This document shows, piece by piece, positions 58,151-64,000 of a stretch of DNA of 64,000 nt. A program made the translations under genes and the position numbers. Positions within the stretch are counted from its first letter, which is position 1. Each line of letters starts with the position of its first letter. The DNA comes from Loripinus fragilis (lineage: Eukaryota; Mollusca; Bivalvia; Lucinida; Lucinidae): positions 64,813,811-64,877,810 of the forward strand of contig OZ026522.1 in NCBI GenBank assembly GCA_964019695.1, given 5' to 3'. The notes below the pieces were generated by a model. The model was not told the origin of the DNA. It saw only the letters and a list, made by a program, of their open reading frames with translations, and searched no databases.

Positions 58151-59363
58151 TGCTCAACTGAGCATATTAGTTTACTGTTGCCATTTAAATATTTATTATA
58201 AATCATTCATTCTTTTTATAAGATATACTGCTGTATGCATGGGTAAAATTTCTGAATTCAGGATTTTGAGGCTGACTTTCCAAAGAAAGTCAGCCTCATT
58301 TAAAACTGGGTTATGCAGGTTCTAATAGTTTCCCTGATTTATTTATACGAGACCTGTTTCATGTTTATTTGAACAGATTTGAATTTTGCTTTTTGCGGTT
58401 GTATATAATTAAAATAAACACATTTTGCTCGATGTGACCCTGGTATTGCCAAATAAACAAATATGACAATTTAAAGCATAGCCATAACACGGTGACCCTA
58501 AATACATCCCCACCCCCTTTTAACTGATTTTAAGAGCAAAAAGGGTTGTATCTTCTAAGAAAATACGTATTTAAGTGTGAAATTTTCTTTGAAGTTTAGA
58601 GGCACACTCAGTCTATTATAAAAATGAGAAACAGCCTATGTATGTCGGTTTTGCTTGGAAACTGGGCTTAATAAGTTCTTCCATACAAGTGCCCTAATGG
58701 GTATCTCATGTATAAAATGTGTCTTGGAAGAAGTTTGAAAAGCAAATTCTAAAAACTCACAGCCTACTCAATTTCTTAGATATTTTAAGTATCTATTGCC
58801 GATAAAACTGATCACCAAATATTGCATTTGAGTATTTTGTATACAATTTAGTGTTGCTATGGAAACTGTAAACCCTGAAATTTGATGTTCAAGTCGCTTC
58901 CAAAAAGTAAATATCCAATTGGAATGCTTTATTTTCTAACAGAACATACTTTAAACATCTATGTACAAAATATAAAAGGTTCCAAGAGAAAAACTTCATA
59001 TCTTTTAGAGAAATTGTTTGAGAAAGATTTAGTATATTTCGTTTCAGACAGCATTTTTAAACCCTTAAAATTTGACTACTTATCTTCAGAATCTGTTTCT
59101 AACCAGAAAATAAAAATTAAGAACTATTTTCTTGATGACTGCGTATTTCTGGAGATCAGACTAACCCATGAAAATCAATTATAAAGAGAAATAAATGAGT
59201 GACAGCATTTTCAAATTTGTTCAAATAAACATGAAACACCTCTTGTAGTTTATCTAAAAGACAATTGACCATTTAAACTTGAAATTGTCAATATATACAA
59301 GTTTTAAGATTTGAATTTATAAAGTTCAGGAATATAGATCTTTTGAACTTTCACTTATGTGTA
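58151..59363. other. Intron DNA, no recognised feature
   Basis: AT-rich. A small hairpin (GGCTGACTTTCCAAAGAAAG then TCAGCC) lies at 58270-58295. The open frame at 58882-59184 has no recognisable domain. Confidence 0.4.
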
Positions 59364-59727
59364 CAGGGTTGGCACAGGCTTGAAAAGTACTTGAATATAA
59401 AATTTGCCTTGAAAAGTACTTGAAAAACACTCAAAGGCCTTGAAAAGTCCTTGAATTTTACCATTTACAGGCTGATCCAACAGTGTTTTTGGAGACCTAA
59501 ATCAGTATAAAATTGTGGTGCCCTTATTTGGTGCAGCATATGCTGCACCAAATAAAGGCACCACAATTTTATACTAATTATTTTAAACTAATATCTTTAG
59601 AAATGGACTCCAGCATTTCAGAAGTAGAATTTTAACATGTAAATGAGTATTTTTCAGTCCTTGAAAACAGTAGGAAAGTCTTTGAGAAGTCCTTGAATTT
59701 AACACAATCTTGCCTGTATGAACCCTG
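59364..59727. mobile_element. CAGGGTT-TIR element, copy c
   Basis: Ends CAGGGTTGGCACAGGCTTG and GCCTGTATGAACCCTG, with 5 bp target-site duplication GTGTA (59359-59363 and 59728-59732). An internal palindrome is centred on GCAGCATATGCTGC. It ends 24 bp before exon 59752. Confidence 0.93.
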
Positions 59728-59751
59728 GTGTATGTAACATGGTGCTTTCAG

Positions 59752-59990
59752 ATGTCCACAAGACTGTTCAGACCTGTTTAACCCACAAGAGAAGGCGACT
59801 TTTGCCGTGGATATTGGCTGCTCAGCTGGGATTTCAGTTGTACATCTGCTAGTAAGGAATTGTGGGACAAGTGAGATATCCTCTTGCCTATCTGATGAAC
59901 AATTGAAAGATGTTTCTACATACAGCAGTGTCTCATATAAACCAAATGCTGGAGATTTATCTTGGAATTATCATGGCCTCTTTGTAAGAG
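59752..59990 (+). CDS. Exon: REJ/Ig-like extracellular segment
   Basis: A 239 bp exon after CTTTCAG, ending AGAG|GTAAGA, encoding about 80 residues with CPQDCSDLF at the start, then CSAGIS, RNCGTS and SSCLSDEQ, and closing with SWNYHGLFVR. The end resembles the GxYxxxV strand at the close of REJ/PKD Ig-like modules (compare NYHGVFVAKAVV in the exon at 38339). It joins in phase to exon 63435. A 364 bp transposon copy ends 24 bp before this exon, leaving almost no host intron sequence for a branch point. Confidence 0.72.
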
Positions 59991-60198
59991 GTAAGACCTA
60001 GTAGGGTTGAGGGTACATACAAACTAAAACCTTAAACCCATCATAATTTTTCTTTTGTTCTTAAAATGTCTGCATTTTACATCAGCTGCACATATATTCA
60101 AGTTCACTTCAGACTCTTTTTTCATGGAAACAAACATTATGAATCCTGATCAGACTGCTCCCCTGGGAGTAGTCTGACCAGGGTCTATATTGTTTGCA

Positions 60199-60602
60199 CA
60201 GGGTTGGCACAGGCTTGGATTTAGAGGGCTTTCTTGAAAAGTCCTTGAAAATTAAATATGCCTTGAAAAGTACTGGAAAATCTGACAATCAAAAGCCTTG
60301 AAAAGTCCTTGAATTCTTCTATTTTCTGTAGAACTTAACACTGTTGATAGAGATCTAAATCAATATAAAATCGTTGTGCCTTTATTTGGTGCAGCAAATG
60401 CTGCACCAAATAAAGGCACAATTTCATACTCATTTTCTAGTACTTATTTCTCCATTATCTCAGTCAGGCATTTTTGAAGAAAAATTTTGACACTTCGATC
60501 AGTATTTTTCCTAAACTTTTAGTCCTTGAAAACTGTAAAATAGTCTTAATAAGTCCTTGAAAAGTCCTGGAATTTTATTCTAACTTCCCTGTATGAAATC
60601 TG
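60199..60602. mobile_element. CAGGGTT-TIR element, copy d
   Basis: Ends CAGGGTTGGCACAGGCTTG and CCCTGTATGAAATCTG, with 5 bp target-site duplication TTGCA (60194-60198 and 60603-60607). It has the same internal GCAGCAAATGCTGC palindrome as copy c. Confidence 0.92.
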
Positions 60603-60832
60603 TTGCAATATGGACTACCAAAGAACATATGTAGAAGAGAGAGCAGACGACAATATTCTTGCCTGCCGGGAAAAGTTAAAAGGTTTTTGAAAATGAAGGA
60701 GTGTCTTGAAAATTCTTCGATAATAAAATTTGCTTGTAAAAGTTTTGCAAAAAAAAAACACAAGGCATTGAAAAGTATACAAAAACTTAAGGCTATGTTG
60801 TGGCTAATGAAAAATATACCAAAGCACTTTAA

Positions 60833-61036
60833 ACCTTAAAGCGCCAATCACAACTGCAGCAGACAACAAATTTTGTGACATCTTTCTTAATTTTTGAAAA
60901 AAATAAGGTATTTTTCATGAAAATCCTCTGCCAGCAGACGATTCTCATGAAATATCATGCCTTATTTGTTATTTTTGAAAAAAGGGCAAAATTTGCAATT
61001 GTCGTCTGCTGCAAATTATAGGTGGCACTTTAAGGG
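60833..61036. mobile_element. piggyBac-type MITE, 204 bp
   Basis: ACCTTAAAGCGCCA at the left and TGGCACTTTAAGGG at the right, with TTAA on both sides (60829-60832 and 61037-61040). Inner arms share GCAGCAGAC(A/G)ACAA. Confidence 0.85.
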
Positions 61037-61167
61037 TTAAAATAACAGATAAATCAAATTATAAAGCAATGTTTTTGATGGTTTTCATTTAAAACTCCAG
61101 GCAAAATATCAATGAAACCCAAACTTTTTTAAGTTTTGGAAATTATCTTCATTAACTCCGTCATAAG

Positions 61168-61355
61168 ATAGGAGCGCAGTGCTTGACTCTAGACTGAGGG
61201 GTTGCAGGTTCGAGCCTCACTTGAGGCTCTGCGTTGTGTCCTTGGGCAAGACAATTTATCCTCTGCTTAATACTGGTTCAAGCCAGTAATATCTGTCCCA
61301 ACATGACTGAAAAAATGATGGCCGGGATGTAAAGATTAAAATAAAATAAAAATCA
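61168..61355 (+). mobile_element. tRNA-derived SINE
   Basis: AGCGCAGTGCTTGACTC and a box B-like GGTTCGAGCCTCACT, then GCGTTGTGTCCTTGGGCAAG, CTGGTTCAAGCCAGTAA and GGGATGTAAAG, ending in an (A/T)AAA tail. Target-site duplication GTCATAAG (61160-61167 and 61356-61363). The box A part is partly deleted. Confidence 0.88.
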
Positions 61356-61363
61356 GTCATAAG

Positions 61364-62279
61364 GCTATACTGGAAAGGGTTAGCTAGCATCTTTACATAA
61401 CTGATAATGCTACTAATCAGAAAGCACTATCAACAAGTTCACATCTAAAATTCGGTGTATATAAAATATTACTCAATTTATGTACTGTATAAAAAATTAG
61501 AAATCTTAAGTACTGCATACCATGACCCAGATAATATGTCATACTTTATGGAAAAATTAGCACTTCATTTTTTTATGTACAAGTTCTGCGAATTGGATGA
61601 ACAACTGAGAGCCACATCAAATAATCATAATTAGGGACTTGTATATTAATATCTCTTGCTTCCTTATGTCATATTTCCAGAATTGATAACATGGCAAAAT
61701 ATATAAATTAGGCATACAGTGCAGTTCCAGGTTTATGTTATAGTTATACCACTGGTTCTCTGCATGTACGTGGAGATAATCCATGAGCTGGATTATCTTA
61801 CGTACAGGTGGACAACCATGGTAGAACTATTTTATACCACCTACATCAGTGTAGACCTTGCACATGATGAGATATTTTGTGCTTAAGTTGGTAAGGGTGG
61901 TATAAAACGCTATATTTGGGGTCCATAGGATTGGACCATGTTATAAGGGAATCAAATCATAAAGGGACAATTCTACAAAGGATTTATATGAAATGGGCAT
62001 TTTTCTATAATTCTTTTGTAAATTGCCATCGTAATAAATTGGGAGCCATAACCAGACCTTGTTAAATCCAAATCTATTCTTTGTTATAAAGGGAATGCAG
62101 TATATGTCTTTAAAAGAAAGCAAAATGTTGCTGTTATGTGCTGAGTACTAGAGACCATATTTTGGCATCTTTGGATCACACACTATGATATTTACTAAAA
62201 TTTCTGAAGAAGCAGTCTGGTCTTGGTCTGTCCTGTTTGTCTTAGTCTAAACCTTTTTGGCAGGCAACTAAACTCGATT
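61364..62279. other. Intron DNA with one hairpin
   Basis: A hairpin of TGTACGTGGAGATAATCCA with its inverse lies at 61765-61808. No exon seen. Confidence 0.5.
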
Positions 62280-63385
62280 TTTTACACTGAATTTCACATT
62301 GAATTTCGGCGATAACTTTTGTATTTGTAATTTTAGCAAACTGTGTTTGCGATAAAAGTTGTAGGGAAAAATTAGCGCCAATTTCTCCAAAATGTCGGAA
62401 GTTTGTGGCGCAAACAGATTTTTGCATACATAGATGAAAATTTTGCAGTATATTTAATTCAGCCAAATTTTCTAAGTCTTTTATTGACAGGTAAATATCG
62501 TAGAGGTGCGGCAGAAAGGGATCCTCTCAAAAGAATACTCACAAGCGGTGAATATACTGTTATTCATCTGTTGTGTATAGCAAAATTCCGCCACTTACAT
62601 ACTCAGAATTTACTTTATCACATGACATCGCTTCTGGGAGTGATGTTATGCTATGCAATAAATTCAATAAACCACCAGTGGATTACAGATTTACGAGAAA
62701 CATAATGACGTACATTATAACGTTGCATAAAGATGGCAATATCTTAACGATTCACTCCAAAAATGTGATTTTTAATTAATTATGTCATGTGATAAATAGA
62801 ATCTAACATTCGTGCTCCTGTATTATTGAATTCATTAAGCTTGGTGCTAAAAAGTAATAAAATGCTCGGCAAGCCTCACATGTTATCACTTTTCCCCAAC
62901 TCGTTTAATAAATTCAATAAAACATGAGCACTCATGTAAGATCCTCTATGTGAATATGCATAATCAACTTTGAGCATGAACAAGCTGGTACAGAAGCTGG
63001 GATTACGCATAACGTGCCATGTTTATATTGTGCACATGCTCCAAAAAGGACAATTTTGAGATGACCCAACTAGCTTAACACAAGAGTAAATCAGGTGCGA
63101 TTTCCAAAATATTTGAACAAGCCATCCATCGCCTTATTTTGTGAATTAGGGGGGTGCAAGGTAACTTTTTGACTGACATATATTTGACTAAGTGTATTTG
63201 CGCTTTGCTTAAAATGCTCAAAGAGTGCATCTATGCGCATAGTTAACTGCAGCATCTTGGATGTTGGAACTGTTGGGAGAAATTGGCGCTAATTTTTTTC
63301 TACAACTTTCATCGCGAACACAGTTTGCTAAAATTAAAAAATAAGAAAGTTATTGCCGAAAATCAATGTGAAAAACATGAAAAAT
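62280..63385. mobile_element. 1.1 kb element with ~110 bp terminal inverted repeats
   Basis: 62280-62395 and 63275-63385 are inverted copies (TTTTAGCAAACTGTGTTTGC, AAAATTAGCGCCAATTTCTC), about 85% identical by eye. The interior is unrecognised. It ends 49 bp before exon 63435. Confidence 0.75.
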
Positions 63386-63434
63386 TTAGTTAAGTGTTAA
63401 AAATTTAAGAACATTTACCGAATTACCTTTTCAG

Positions 63435-63641
63435 TGTATGTAGAAGGGGGAGGTGTATTAGAAGACAGTATAACAGTGAAGTATGGCCCTGTTCCAGAGG
63501 CTGGTTCTTGTACAGTGAGTCCAGAGAGCGGATATGCCTTAACAACATCTTACAATATCACCTGTACTCCATTTACAGTGAATGGTGGTTTGACATTGAA
63601 ATATTCTATCTATACTTATCATCAACAGGATTTGGAAAAAG
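63435..63641 (+). CDS. Exon: REJ-like segment (last visible exon)
   Basis: A 207 bp symmetric phase 1-1 exon after TTTTCAG, ending AAAG|GTTTGA, a weak donor. It encodes about 69 residues containing GSCTVSPESGYALTTSYNITC followed by LTLKYSIYTYH. The C-x-V-x-P-x-x-G-x-A-L-x-T-x-[FY]-x-I-x-C pattern is the recurring start of REJ-domain modules in polycystin-1 family and sea-urchin receptor-for-egg-jelly proteins. The gene must continue to the right of the window. The in-frame stop at 63652 lies in intron sequence. Confidence 0.72.
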
Positions 63642-63712
63642 GTTTGAATTTTTAGAGTTCTCTTTACCCTTACATTCTGGGATGTGATATGATCTGGTTT
63701 CACTACTCTAAG

Positions 63713-63864
63713 CAGGCCTCCAGATAAGAGTGCGTATTGGAAAATTATTTTCTTTATTTCTCAATGAGACGGTTCTTTTGAGCATGCAAAATACATGTTC
63801 AAATTAATGGATAAGAAAATAATTAAAATTTTGGGCAAATAAAATTTCCTTATCTGGACCTATG
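63713..63864. mobile_element. Hairpin MITE with 6 bp TSD, 152 bp
   Basis: Ends CAGGCCTCCAGATAAG and CTTATCTGGACCTATG, flanked by TCTAAG (63707-63712 and 63865-63870). It shares GAGACGGTTCTTTTGAG with 53410-53617 but has lost half of the central hairpin. Confidence 0.88.
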
Positions 63865-64000
63865 TCTAAGCTGTTGGCTAACTTTGATGTAATTTGTTTT
63901 TCATCTATTTTTTATCCATTTATTCATTTAATCAGAATAGAGGCATGGTCTGCTTTTGGGATTGGCATTGCCATTTAGACATCGAAGGCATACCTCATGA

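Larger units (their letters stand above)
33354..63641 (+). other. Polycystin-1/REJ-SUEL-like gene, nine exons visible, incomplete at both ends
   Basis: Nine exons on the + strand join without a frame error: 33354-33479, 34987-35118, 38339-38703, 48518-48651, 49575-49618, 51386-51676, 53928-54090, 59752-59990 and 63435-63641. All have AG acceptors and GT donors. Intron phases are 1,1,0,2,1,1,2,1,1. Seen: Cys-rich repeats, REJ/Ig-like segments and a SUEL lectin domain. Known: PKD1L2-type polycystin-1 relatives and sea-urchin REJ proteins pair lectin and REJ modules ahead of GPS, PLAT and a membrane region, and act in ligand sensing or egg-jelly recognition. Inference: this is the extracellular half of such a receptor. 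The last donor is phase 1 and the gene continues past the window. A phase-1 upstream exon (signal peptide) must exist but I could not identify it. The introns are large because of transposon insertions. Confidence 0.8.

Overview
This is a eukaryotic window, AT-rich, intron-bearing and loaded with decayed transposable elements. It most resembles a bivalve mollusc. The clues are pearl/Helentron-type elements with ~150 bp tandem cores and a CCGT/ACGG microsatellite, a Penelope-type reverse transcriptase of a kind common in bivalves, tRNA-headed SINEs, and a lectin-bearing REJ/polycystin-like gene. The species cannot be fixed from the sequence. There is no bacterial or operon organisation.

Only one convincing host gene is present. 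Nine exons on the + strand, between 33354 and 63641, join in perfect reading-frame phase. They encode two Cys-rich repeats, an REJ/Ig-like segment, a short Cys-containing linker, a SUEL-type galactose-binding lectin domain, a Ser/Thr/Pro linker and further REJ-like sequence. This order matches the extracellular part of a PKD1-like/PKD1L2-like (polycystin-1 family) membrane protein. The signal-peptide exon was not found upstream, and the gene runs off the right edge before any GPS, PLAT or membrane segments. A weaker coding candidate is a pipsqueak-type helix-turn-helix segment near 23.4 kb, which may come from a transposon.

Region by region. 1-4.0 kb: a minus-strand Penelope tail, a 31 bp tandem repeat, and a 5'-truncated element (family X) split by a 1.77 kb hAT element that itself holds a Helentron-like element. 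4.0-7.97 kb: a truncated SINE and AT-rich DNA with old tandem repeats. 7.97-15.46 kb: DNA bracketed by ~90 bp inverted repeats, holding a broken Penelope reverse transcriptase. 15.5-19.4 kb: a palindromic MITE and two identical 457 bp direct repeats. 19.9-23.2 kb: a Helentron-like tandem element split by a hAT-like element carrying a large fold-back. 23.8-27.1 kb: an element with GCGAA-type motifs, containing a hAT element that contains a family X copy. 27.28-32.02 kb: one short-TIR element split by a Penelope fragment and by a 3.4 kb hAT carrying a LINE RNase H fragment and a 45 bp minisatellite. 33.35-64 kb: the polycystin-like gene, whose introns hold a decayed mariner, the 8.7 kb family X copy 3 with four nested insertions, a 3.66 kb TIR element, four more Helentron, SINE and piggyBac-type elements, and several hairpin MITEs.

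The most informative outcome is the nesting record. At least ten insertions can be delimited to the base by matching target-site duplications, giving a relative order of transposon activity. Two elements (42427-47535 and 54485-58148) have long TIRs and repeated subterminal motifs, but I see no transposase in either. No mobile element in the window has an intact protein.
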